From Acidimicrobiaceae bacterium (GTDB lineage: Bacteria; Actinomycetota; Acidimicrobiia; Acidimicrobiales; Salinilacustritrichaceae): 5,619 nucleotides of DNA. Within the stretch, counting starts at the first letter, position 1, and every line of letters begins with the position of its first letter. The translations under genes were made by a program, and so were the position numbers. Below, in pieces: positions 1-5,266 of the stretch. Under the pieces are notes generated by a model. That model was not told the DNA's origin and did not search any database. It was given only the letters and a program-made list of their open reading frames with translations. The stretch is from contig DMTU01000263.1 of the NCBI GenBank assembly GCA_003476595.1, positions 13,211 to 18,829 of the forward strand. The letters are read 5' to 3'.

Positions 1-241
1 TCGTGGTGGTGCTCGTGGTCGCCGCGGCGACCTCGCCGTCGTCGGCGTCGTCTTCGGACCCGAGCGCGTCACGCTCGTCGGCGTCGCCCTGCCCGGTGCG
101 CTGCTCGGCGTCGGAGGCCACGTCGGTGTCGGAGGACCCGCACGCCCCGAGGAGGAGGACGAGCGCGGCGACGAGCGCGACGAGCCCTCGGGTCGACCTC
201 GCTCCGTTCTCCATGCCTTCGTTGTCGGCACGAACCCCCAT
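1..241 (-). CDS. Secreted lipoprotein, N-terminal part (runs off the left edge)
   Basis: This is the first 80 codons of a minus-strand gene that continues beyond the window. Seen: a short basic stretch (RSTRG) is followed by a hydrophobic core (LVALVAALVLLLGAC) ending in a lipobox L-G-A-C, with the lipidated Cys at residue 34. After the Cys comes a low-complexity acidic linker rich in Asp, Glu, Ser and Ala (about residues 35-70), then a Thr/Ser run (TTSTTT) at the edge. Known: this plan is typical of actinobacterial lipoproteins tethered to the outer face of the membrane by diacylglycerol, with a flexible spacer before the folded domain. The folded domain lies outside the window, so no function can be named. 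Two ATGs are in frame. I used the one at 241; the one at 214 gives a more usual 25-residue signal peptide but has no well-spaced ribosome site. The gene starts 17 bases after the PaaX-like gene stops and is probably co-transcribed with it. Confidence 0.72.
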   Translation of the reverse strand, partial: MGVRADNEGMENGARSTRGLVALVAALVLLLGACGSSDTDVASDAEQRTGQGDADERDALGSEDDADDGEVAAATTSTTT

Positions 242-258
242 CGACCTGAGCACCACCG

Positions 259-1047
259 TCACCCGGAGCCGAACGTCCGGTACCAGGATCGCCACGTCGC
301 CTTGAAGCCGCCGTCGAAGCGGGCGAACGCTGCCCGCAGCGCCGCGGCCGGCCAGTCGGGCGGTTCGAGCTCGGGGGGCAGGGCCGGATCGGCGACGAGG
401 TGGCGCACGACGGCGGCGTCGACGTGGAACGTCTCGGCCAGCGCGTCGGCATCGCGCGCGTCGAGCGAGGGCTGCGAGCGCGCCATGTCGGCGAGCAGGT
501 GACGGGCGGTGGAGGCCCAGCCGTCGGGATCGAAGGCGGCCACGAAGGCTGCCGGGTCGTCGGGCCGCGCCCCGCGGAGGGCGAGGCACTGCGCGTCGAC
601 GATGGCGCGCTCGGCGGGTGAGCGGCGGGCATCGAGGTTGTCCGGCCGGGCCCAGCACCCCTCGCGCACCTCGGCCAGGCGGAGGCGGCGAGCGGCCGCC
701 CGGAGGCGGGCCCGCTCGGCGGCCGGCCGGCGACCGTCGGGCACCACGGCCAGCTCCCAGGTGCCGTCCCACGGACGGGTCGTGGCATCGCGCGCCGCCT
801 GCTGGCGGGCGTGGCGGTCCAGCAGCGGGCCGGCGAGGCGGTACCCCGCGCCGTCGGCGACCACGTCCCCGGCGGCGGCCATGCGAGACAGGGCGGTGCG
901 GGTGGCGCCCTCGGACAGGCCGAACAGCTCCCCGGAGCGGACCAGGGCCAGCGTGGGCAGTCGGGGCGGGTCGACCCCCAGCAGGGTGGACGCGATCACC
1001 GAGCGGGCGGTGAGCGGGCGGGCCTCGATGTCACGCTTGTCAGACAC
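259..1047 (-). CDS. PaaX-family transcriptional regulator
   Basis: A 262-residue protein with the PaaX layout. The N-terminal winged helix-turn-helix is at about residues 12-72 (TARSVIASTLLG, then a recognition-helix stretch LSEGATRTALSRMAAAGDV and the wing GAGYRL). A central Cas2-like PaaX domain starts at WDGTWELAVVP (93-103) and includes GCWARPDNL (130-138). The C-terminal PaaX domain carries DPALPPELEPPDWP (220-233). Known: family members are usually repressors. E. coli PaaX represses phenylacetate catabolism and is released by phenylacetyl-CoA. Inference: no phenylacetate genes are nearby, and the divergent partner is a fatty acid desaturase, so an acyl-CoA-type ligand and control of that gene plus itself are plausible but unproven. 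The start is the GTG at 1047. An in-frame TTG at 1074 would add nine residues but would place the coding region over the desaturase promoter, so I reject it. Family assignment is good; the ligand is unknown. Confidence 0.87.
   Translation of the reverse strand: MSDKRDIEARPLTARSVIASTLLGVDPPRLPTLALVRSGELFGLSEGATRTALSRMAAAGDVVADGAGYRLAGPLLDRHARQQAARDATTRPWDGTWELAVVPDGRRPAAERARLRAAARRLRLAEVREGCWARPDNLDARRSPAERAIVDAQCLALRGARPDDPAAFVAAFDPDGWASTARHLLADMARSQPSLDARDADALAETFHVDAAVVRHLVADPALPPELEPPDWPAAALRAAFARFDGGFKATWRSWYRTFGSG
1038..1046. promoter_or_regulatory. Small palindrome TGTC-A-GACA, possible operator
   Basis: TGTCAGACA is an inverted repeat with four-base arms around a central A. It overlaps the putative -35 of the desaturase promoter and ends one base short of the GTG start of the PaaX-like gene. 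A regulator bound here would block the plus-strand promoter and the start of its own gene. The arms are short, so this could be chance. Confidence 0.25.
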
Positions 1048-1063
1048 GCGCAGCGGAACTGTA
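1048..1063 (-). promoter_or_regulatory. Possible promoter of the PaaX-like gene
   Basis: Read on the minus strand, TACAGT (1063-1058) fits TAnnnT and lies 10 bases before the GTG at 1047, giving a leader of only a few bases. It shares two base positions with the -10 of the divergent desaturase promoter, so both cannot be occupied by polymerase at once. No convincing -35 is seen upstream (CGGTCA at the expected distance matches 3 of 6). Confidence 0.33.
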
Positions 1064-1073
1064 AGATGGGGCA

Positions 1074-2129
1074 ATGGCCGTGACCGATCGTGACGCAGGC
1101 ATCCGGACCAGCATGGTCCCCCCGCCCGAGGTGCTGCCGGACGTCTTGCCCACCGACCGTCTGGGCCCCGCCGGCAAGCCGATCCGGGAGATCCGCGACG
1201 GCCTCCGCCAGATCGACGACGTGCGCAACGTCGGCTCGGTGCTGCTCACCTGGGGCCACGCAGCGCTCACCATCGCCGTCGCCCTGTACCTCGACCACCC
1301 GGTGGCCTGGGCGGTGTCGTTCGTGCTCATGGGCGCGGTGCACGCCCGCATGGCGATCCTCATGCACGAGGCCGCCCACAAGCTGCTCTTCACGAACAAG
1401 CGGGTGAACGACGCCGCCGGCCGCTGGCTCGCCGCCTACCCCGCCTTCGTGCCGATGGAGCTGTACCGCCGCAGCCACTTCGCCCACCACCGGGAGGAGT
1501 TCGGCCCCGAGGAGCCCGACCTCAACCTGTACCAGGGCTACCCGATCACCCGGGCGTCGCTGAAGCGCAAGCTCTGGCGCGACCTGCGGGGGACCTCGGG
1601 CTGGAAGAGCCTGAAGGTGCTGCTGCAGGCGGTGCGCAAGGAGCAGGGCTTCGGCATCGCCCGCAAGATCCTCGTCGCCCAGGTCGTGCTCGCCGCCGTC
1701 CTCACCACGTGGGGCGTGCTGGCAGCCGGCGCCGTCGGTGCCCTCACCTACCCGGTGCTGTGGCTCGGCTCGTGGCTCACCGTGTGGCGGGTCGTGAACC
1801 GGCTCCGCTCCATCGCCGAGCACGGCGGCATGCAGGCCTCCGCCGACCGCCGCCAGACCACGCACCACGTGCGCCAGAACCTGTTGGCCCGCTTCTGGAT
1901 CGCCCCGTTCAACACCGGCTGGCACCTCGCCCACCACGTCGACATGGGCGTCCCGTTCCGCAACCTGCCGAAGCTGCACGAGGAGCTGGTCTCCGCCGGC
2001 TGGGTCACCGACGGCTACGTGTACCCGACCTACCGCGCCCTCTGGCGCGACCTGTCCAGCCGCCCGGAGTCGCCTTCTCGACGCGATCGGGCCCACCTGC
2101 CGGGCCCTCGGGCGTCGAGTTCGACCTAG
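1074..2129 (+). CDS. Membrane fatty acid desaturase family protein
   Basis: A 351-residue di-iron membrane desaturase, expected to use O2 and electrons from a ferredoxin or similar donor to introduce a double bond into an acyl chain. Seen: all three histidine boxes are present in order, HEAAH (98-102), HFAHH (135-139) and HLAHH (284-288), plus an extra conserved-type EHGG (249-252). Hydrophobic segments at about 54-74, 78-97, 198-219 and 222-241 fit two membrane hairpins, with the His boxes on the cytoplasmic side. The C-terminal 25 residues are Ser/Pro/Arg-rich and look unstructured. The substrate and double-bond position cannot be read from sequence; carotenoid or sphingolipid-type hydroxylases share the fold, so 'desaturase' is a family name. 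No fused cytochrome b5 or ferredoxin domain is seen. The ATG at 1074 is favoured because a TAAGAT -10 sits seven bases upstream (leaderless). The next gene begins 10 bases after the stop, so the two are probably one transcript. Confidence 0.9.
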   Translation: MAVTDRDAGIRTSMVPPPEVLPDVLPTDRLGPAGKPIREIRDGLRQIDDVRNVGSVLLTWGHAALTIAVALYLDHPVAWAVSFVLMGAVHARMAILMHEAAHKLLFTNKRVNDAAGRWLAAYPAFVPMELYRRSHFAHHREEFGPEEPDLNLYQGYPITRASLKRKLWRDLRGTSGWKSLKVLLQAVRKEQGFGIARKILVAQVVLAAVLTTWGVLAAGAVGALTYPVLWLGSWLTVWRVVNRLRSIAEHGGMQASADRRQTTHHVRQNLLARFWIAPFNTGWHLAHHVDMGVPFRNLPKLHEELVSAGWVTDGYVYPTYRALWRDLSSRPESPSRRDRAHLPGPRASSST

Positions 2130-2131
2130 GG
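2128..2131 (+). promoter_or_regulatory. Ribosome binding site overlapping the desaturase stop
   Basis: AGGG lies eight bases before the ATG at 2140, and its first two bases are the last two of the desaturase stop codon TAG. This supports the chosen start and suggests translational coupling of the two genes. Confidence 0.45.
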
Positions 2132-2139
2132 TCCGGGCC

Positions 2140-2952
2140 ATGCCTGCCGCATCCGATCGAGACACCCTCGTCGCCGCCCTCGTCGAGCAGTTCGACGCGC
2201 TGATCGAGCTCGGCCGACAGCTCGACGACGTCCAGTGGGACACCGCCAGCGAGTGCCCCGGCTGGACGGTGAAGGACCTCTACAGCCACGTGATCGGCAC
2301 CGAGCTCATGCTGCTCGGCCGTCCCGACGAGGCCATCGACCTCGGGGACGCGCCGCACCTGCACAACGAGATCGGCGAGTTCAACGAGGTCGCCATCGCC
2401 CACCGCCGGAACCGCTCCGGCGCCGAGGTGCTCGCCGAGCTCGAGGCCGTGGCCGCCGAGCGAACCGCGGCGCTGGACGCCATGACCCAGGCCGACTTCG
2501 ACGCCGAGTCCTTCACGCCGGCCGGCAAGGACACGTACGGGCGCTTCATGCAGATCCGCGTCTTCGACTGCTGGATCCACGAGCAGGACGCCCGCGAGGC
2601 ACTCGACCTGCCCGGCCACAGCAGCGGGCACGCCGTCGACGTCAGCCTCGACGAGCACACCGGGGCCGTCGGCTTCGTCATCGGCAAGAAGGCTGGTGCC
2701 ACCGAGGGGCAGTCGGTGCGGCTCCGGCTCACGGGCGACACCGAGCGCACGATCGATGTCCGGGTGGACGGGCGAGCCGCGGTCGTCGACGACCTCGAAG
2801 ACCCGACGACCACCATCACGATCCCCACGCTGCTGTGGTTCCGCTACGCCGCCGGCCGCCGCCCGGGCGATGCGTCCCACCCCGACGTCACCATCGAGGG
2901 CGACCAGGACCTCGGCACGCGGGTGCTGGCCAACGCCGCCTACACCATCTGA
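2140..2952 (+). CDS. Maleylpyruvate isomerase family, mycothiol-dependent enzyme (DinB fold)
   Basis: A 270-residue protein of the mycothiol-dependent maleylpyruvate isomerase / DinB superfamily. Seen: an N-terminal four-helix-bundle domain (about 5-155) has the usual ECPGWTVKDLYSHVIGTE block (38-55) and the FDCWIHEQDAREAL block (142-155). The predicted metal site is H50, D143 and H147. In Corynebacterium glutamicum maleylpyruvate isomerase the ligands are His, Glu and His, with the last two also four residues apart; here Asp replaces Glu. The C-terminal part (about 165-270), with RLRLTGD and LLWFRYAAGR, matches the alpha/beta domain of the family, thought to help bind the thiol cofactor. Known: the family uses mycothiol, the actinobacterial low-molecular-weight thiol, for isomerisation or S-transfer; most members have no assigned substrate. 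Context beside a desaturase does not point to aromatic (gentisate) degradation, so the family name should not be taken as the reaction. Cytoplasmic; no signal peptide. Confidence 0.87.
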   Translation: MPAASDRDTLVAALVEQFDALIELGRQLDDVQWDTASECPGWTVKDLYSHVIGTELMLLGRPDEAIDLGDAPHLHNEIGEFNEVAIAHRRNRSGAEVLAELEAVAAERTAALDAMTQADFDAESFTPAGKDTYGRFMQIRVFDCWIHEQDAREALDLPGHSSGHAVDVSLDEHTGAVGFVIGKKAGATEGQSVRLRLTGDTERTIDVRVDGRAAVVDDLEDPTTTITIPTLLWFRYAAGRRPGDASHPDVTIEGDQDLGTRVLANAAYTI

Positions 2953-2973
2953 GCCGGATCGCGCCCCGGATGC

Positions 2974-3019
2974 GTTCTGGCTGCGGCCACGGAACGCGTT
3001 CCGCAGTCGCTGCCAGAAC
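2974..3019. repeat. Nested inverted repeats in the spacer before the HD gene
   Basis: GTTCTGGC (2974-2981) pairs perfectly with GCCAGAAC (3012-3019). Immediately inside, TGCGG (2982-2986) pairs with CCGCA (3001-3005), giving a 13-bp stem with a six-base bulge on the right and a 14-base loop. The loop region also contains a perfect 14-base palindrome, CGGAACGCGTTCCG (2990-3003). There is no T-run after the stem, so it is not a classic terminator, though GC-rich actinobacterial terminators often lack one. It could end the desaturase transcript, be an operator, or form a regulatory RNA structure for the following gene. Confidence 0.55.
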
Positions 3020-3033
3020 TCGTCGTGCTGGCA
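3011..3033 (+). repeat. Alternative hairpin next to the HD gene start
   Basis: TGCCAG (3011-3016) can pair with CTGGCA (3028-3033) around an 11-base loop. The left arm overlaps the right arm of the larger upstream stem, so the two structures exclude each other. The hairpin ends 10 bases before the GTG at 3044. Confidence 0.35.
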
Positions 3034-3043
3034 GACTCCCGCC

Positions 3044-3682
3044 GTGACGCTGGAGACCCCCGACGAGCGCTGGGACGCCGCCCTCGACGCCGTCGGCGCC
3101 GTGGCCGGCAACCGGGCCGCGGCCTACGCCGACCTGGTCGAGCGCCACCGTGCCCCGGGCCGCCACCACCACGTGCTCGACCACACCTCCGGGGTCGTCG
3201 ACGCCGTGCTCGCCATCCACGGCAACGGCGACGACTGGGCCACCACCGTGCTCGCCGCCTGGTACCACGACGCCATCTACGACCCGACCGCCCCCGCCGG
3301 CGCCAACGAGGGCTCCTCCGCGGTGCTCGCCCGCCGGGCGCTCGAGTCGATGGGCGCGTCGCTCACGGCCGTCGGTGAGGTCTGCCGGCTGATCTGCCTC
3401 ACCGCCGACCACGACCCCCTGCCGGGGGACCGCAACGGGGCCCTGCTCTGCGACGCCGACCTCGCCGTCCTGGCCAGCGACGAGGACGGCTACGTCGCCT
3501 ACGCGACCGCGGTGCGCCGGGAGTACGCGCACGTCGACGACGACGCGTGGCGCGCCGGGCGTCGTGCCGTGCTGCGCGCCTTCCTCGATCGGCCCCGGAT
3601 CTTCCGCACCATCGTCGGCCGGGAGCGATGGGAAGCGCGGGCCCGCATCAACATCTCCTCCGAGCTCGCTTCGCTGGGCTGA
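3044..3682 (+). CDS. Predicted metal-dependent HD-superfamily phosphohydrolase
   Basis: A 212-residue soluble protein resembling the COG4339 group of predicted metal-dependent HD phosphohydrolases. Seen: RHHHVLDHTSGVVDA (40-54) supplies the first histidine ligand (H43 or H47), AAWYHDAIYD (71-80) holds the HD doublet H75-D76, ANEGSSA (87-93) gives the family's N-E pair, TADHD is at 120-124 and CDADLAVLA (136-144) gives the distal Asp. The C-terminal helices (about 150-212) include RRAVLRAFLDRPRIF, also typical of the group. Known: HD proteins hydrolyse phosphomonoesters or phosphodiesters, often of nucleotides, with one or two divalent metals; the substrate for this group is not established. 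The frame is open far upstream into the previous gene, but the residues before 3044 are not family-like. GTG 3044 gives the normal length and N terminus. No Shine-Dalgarno is visible; CAGACT at 3032-3037, six bases before the GTG, is a weak -10 candidate, so a leaderless start is possible. Confidence 0.85.
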   Translation: MTLETPDERWDAALDAVGAVAGNRAAAYADLVERHRAPGRHHHVLDHTSGVVDAVLAIHGNGDDWATTVLAAWYHDAIYDPTAPAGANEGSSAVLARRALESMGASLTAVGEVCRLICLTADHDPLPGDRNGALLCDADLAVLASDEDGYVAYATAVRREYAHVDDDAWRAGRRAVLRAFLDRPRIFRTIVGRERWEARARINISSELASLG

Positions 3683-3687
3683 GCTCG
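3661..3687. terminator. Possible bidirectional terminator hairpin
   Basis: CGAGCTC (3661-3667) pairs with GAGCTCG (3681-3687), a 7-bp stem with a 13-base loop, spanning the stop codon of the HD gene and the 13-base gap to the converging DUF4031 gene. The position suits a shared terminator for two convergent units. There is no T-run on either side, the loop is long and most of the stem lies in coding sequence, so support is modest. Confidence 0.3.
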
Positions 3688-3695
3688 CGCGCCGG

Positions 3696-3944
3696 TCAGC
3701 GCTTGCGGAGCCCGGCGGCCCGAAGCCGGCGGACCAGGACCCGCGCGTCGACCGCCTCGGCCCCGAGCGCGATCGCCTCGTCACGGATGTGGGCCGGCAC
3801 GTCGTAGTGGTCGCCTTGGAACGCCCGGCGGGGGATGCCCAGCCGGGCCGCGAAGTCGTGCAGCTCGTCGTAGGACTCGTCCGACACCAGGTGGGCCCAC
3901 CGGTGTCCACGCCACGGCCAGATCGCCTGGTCGACCAGGATCAC
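3696..3944 (-). CDS. DUF4031 domain protein
   Basis: An 82-residue protein made up entirely of a DUF4031 domain. Seen: WPWRGHRWAHLVSDES (9-24), a central block LHDFAARLGIPRRAFQGDHY (28-47) followed by DVP, and a basic C terminus ALGAEAVDARVLVRRLRAAG (59-78) ending in LRKR. The several conserved His, Asp and Trp residues (W9, H14, H19, H29, D45, H46, D48) look like a binding or catalytic surface, but no function is established for the family and I assign none. The GTG at 3944 puts the family's usual opening (M-x-V-D) at the start; no Shine-Dalgarno is evident. It lies 35 bases after the larC stop on the same strand and is probably the last gene of that transcript. It converges on the HD gene. 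Whether it takes part in nickel-pincer cofactor metabolism or merely shares the transcript cannot be decided here. Confidence 0.85.
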   Translation of the reverse strand: MILVDQAIWPWRGHRWAHLVSDESYDELHDFAARLGIPRRAFQGDHYDVPAHIRDEAIALGAEAVDARVLVRRLRAAGLRKR

Positions 3945-3979
3945 GGCAGCACGCGGATCAGGCCAGCACGGCGCGCACG

Positions 3980-5266
3980 TCAGGCGGGCTCGTCGGGCTC
4001 GAAGTCGGGATCGGCGGGGTGGTGCAGGCCGCGCAGCTGGCGCCGGCGGGCCGCCTCCTCGGCGAGGGACACCACCTCCCGCAGGGGACGGCCCGTGCGC
4101 TTGGCGACCTCAGCGGCGTCGTCGTGCTCGACCTTCGTGCGGGCCGGGGTCACCTTGATGCGCACGGGATGGCCGTCGACGTCGACGGAGTCGAAGCTGC
4201 GCGTGGCCGGCCAGCGGTCGACGGGGCGGGAGCGCACGCCGAGCGAGCCCGTCTCGGTGGTGAGCACGGTGGCGAGCGTGGGCACCAGCGCCTGGTCGGC
4301 GAGCACGGTCACCACGTGGCCGGGTCGGCCCTTCTTCATCACGATGGGGGTGATCCAGGCGTCGGCGGCGCCGGCGCCCATGAGCCGCTCGACGGCGTGG
4401 GCCAGCTGCTCGCCGGTGGCATCGTCGACGTTCACCGCCAGCTCGAGCAGCGGCTGGCCGTCGCCGACGCCGGCCACCTCCCCGGCGACGGGTTCCCCGA
4501 GCACGAGCTGCACGGCGTTGACCCGGTCGTTCAGCTCGCGCGTGCCGGCGCCGTACCCCGAGCCCGTGATGGTCATGGCCGGCATGGGGCCCCATCCGAT
4601 GACCAGCGTGCGCAGCAGCGCGGCGCCGGTGGGGGTGGTGAGCTCCATCGGGACGTCGACGTGGGCGACCGGCGCCCCGCGGAGCAGCTCGACGACCGCC
4701 GGCGCCGGCACCGGGATGGTGCCGTGCGCCGATCGGGTGGCGCCCACGCCGGTGGCCACCGGGCCGGCGAACACGAGGTCGACGCCGAGCACCTCCAGGG
4801 CGGCGCACGTGCCGACCACGTCGACGATGGCGTCGTGGCCGCCGACCTCGTGGAGGTGGACGTCCTCCGGTCGCTCGCCGTGCAGACGGCCCTCCACCTG
4901 CGCCAGGTGCACGAAGGTCTGGACCGCCCGCAGGCGCACCCGCTCGGGCAGGTCGGCCGCCTCGACCAGGCTGACGACGTCCTTCGCCGTGCGCGAGTGG
5001 GCGTCGTCGTCCACCTCGACCATGACGTGGGTGGCGGCCAGCCCGCCGCGGAGCACCGGCTCCACCCGCAGCGACCAGCCCGGCAGATCGACGGTGTCCA
5101 GCATCGCCCGCACCTCGTGCACGTCGGCGCCGGCGTCGAGGCAGGCCCCGAGGGCCATGTCGCCGGCGATCCCCGAGAAGGGGTGGAACCAGGCGATGCG
5201 GTCGGCCGGCCCGGCCCACGCCGGGCGTTCGGCCGTGGGCGGCGCGCTCCAGTCGGGGCCGCTCAC
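3980..5266 (-). CDS. larC: Nickel-pincer cofactor biosynthesis protein LarC (nickel insertion)
   Basis: A complete 428-residue LarC. Known: LarC is a CTP-dependent cyclometallase that inserts Ni into the dithiolated pyridinium mononucleotide made by LarB and LarE, producing the NPN cofactor used by lactate racemase (LarA) and related racemases and epimerases. Seen: PFSGIAGDM (29-37), [16 protein letters not shown] (137-152), [10 protein letters not shown] (181-190), PTGAALL (212-218) and GYGAGTR (237-243) in the LarC1-like part, then NVDDATGE (279-286), [13 protein letters not shown] (310-322) and [10 protein letters not shown] (336-345) in the LarC2-like, nucleotide-binding part. Both halves are in one uninterrupted frame, unlike Lactiplantibacillus plantarum, where larC1 and larC2 are joined by programmed frameshifting. 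The His-rich linker of some homologues is absent. The first 22 residues extend beyond the usual start, but GTG 5266 is the only start codon available and overlaps the larB stop by 4 bases (GTGA), indicating translational coupling. Confidence 0.94.
   Translation of the reverse strand: MSGPDWSAPPTAERPAWAGPADRIAWFHPFSGIAGDMALGACLDAGADVHEVRAMLDTVDLPGWSLRVEPVLRGGLAATHVMVEVDDDAHSRTAKDVVSLVEAADLPERVRLRAVQTFVHLAQVEGRLHGERPEDVHLHEVGGHDAIVDVVGTCAALEVLGVDLVFAGPVATGVGATRSAHGTIPVPAPAVVELLRGAPVAHVDVPMELTTPTGAALLRTLVIGWGPMPAMTITGSGYGAGTRELNDRVNAVQLVLGEPVAGEVAGVGDGQPLLELAVNVDDATGEQLAHAVERLMGAGAADAWITPIVMKKGRPGHVVTVLADQALVPTLATVLTTETGSLGVRSRPVDRWPATRSFDSVDVDGHPVRIKVTPARTKVEHDDAAEVAKRTGRPLREVVSLAEEAARRRQLRGLHHPADPDFEPDEPA

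Larger units (their letters stand above)
1037..1073 (+). promoter_or_regulatory. Promoter of the desaturase, apparently leaderless
   Basis: TAAGAT at 1062-1067 fits the actinobacterial -10 pattern TAnnnT (5 of 6 against TATAAT) and is preceded by TG one base upstream. TTGTCA at 1037-1042 is a 5-of-6 match to the -35 consensus, although the 19-base spacer is long. Only six bases separate the -10 from the ATG at 1074, so transcription would begin at or next to the start codon. No usable Shine-Dalgarno exists: the only purine run, GGGG at 1068-1071, is two bases from the ATG. Leaderless mRNAs are common in actinobacteria. Confidence 0.55.

Noticed and set aside
1048..1074. TTG at 1074 as the start of the PaaX-like gene
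   Set aside because: It would add nine non-family residues and place coding sequence across the desaturase -10 element. GTG 1047 fits better with the minus-strand TACAGT.
996..2243. A 415-codon minus-strand frame opposite the desaturase
   Set aside because: It lacks domain-like sequence, is Gly/Val/His-rich as expected for the antisense of a GC-rich gene, and overlaps a desaturase with all its histidine boxes intact.
2696..3043. Upstream extension of the HD gene frame into the preceding gene
   Set aside because: The frame is open, but the residues are Pro/Arg/Ser-rich and not family-like, and it would overlap the isomerase-family gene by over 250 bases. GTG 3044 gives the normal HD protein N terminus.
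2005..3111. A 368-codon minus-strand frame opposite the isomerase-family gene
   Set aside because: It is low-complexity Gly/Val/Glu-rich antisense translation with no motif, covering a well-supported plus-strand gene and the spacer repeats.
3945..3979. Possible promoter or ribosome site for DUF4031 in the gap after larC
   Set aside because: No TAnnnT element at a sensible distance and no AGGAGG-like sequence was found; the gap is short and more consistent with read-through from larC.
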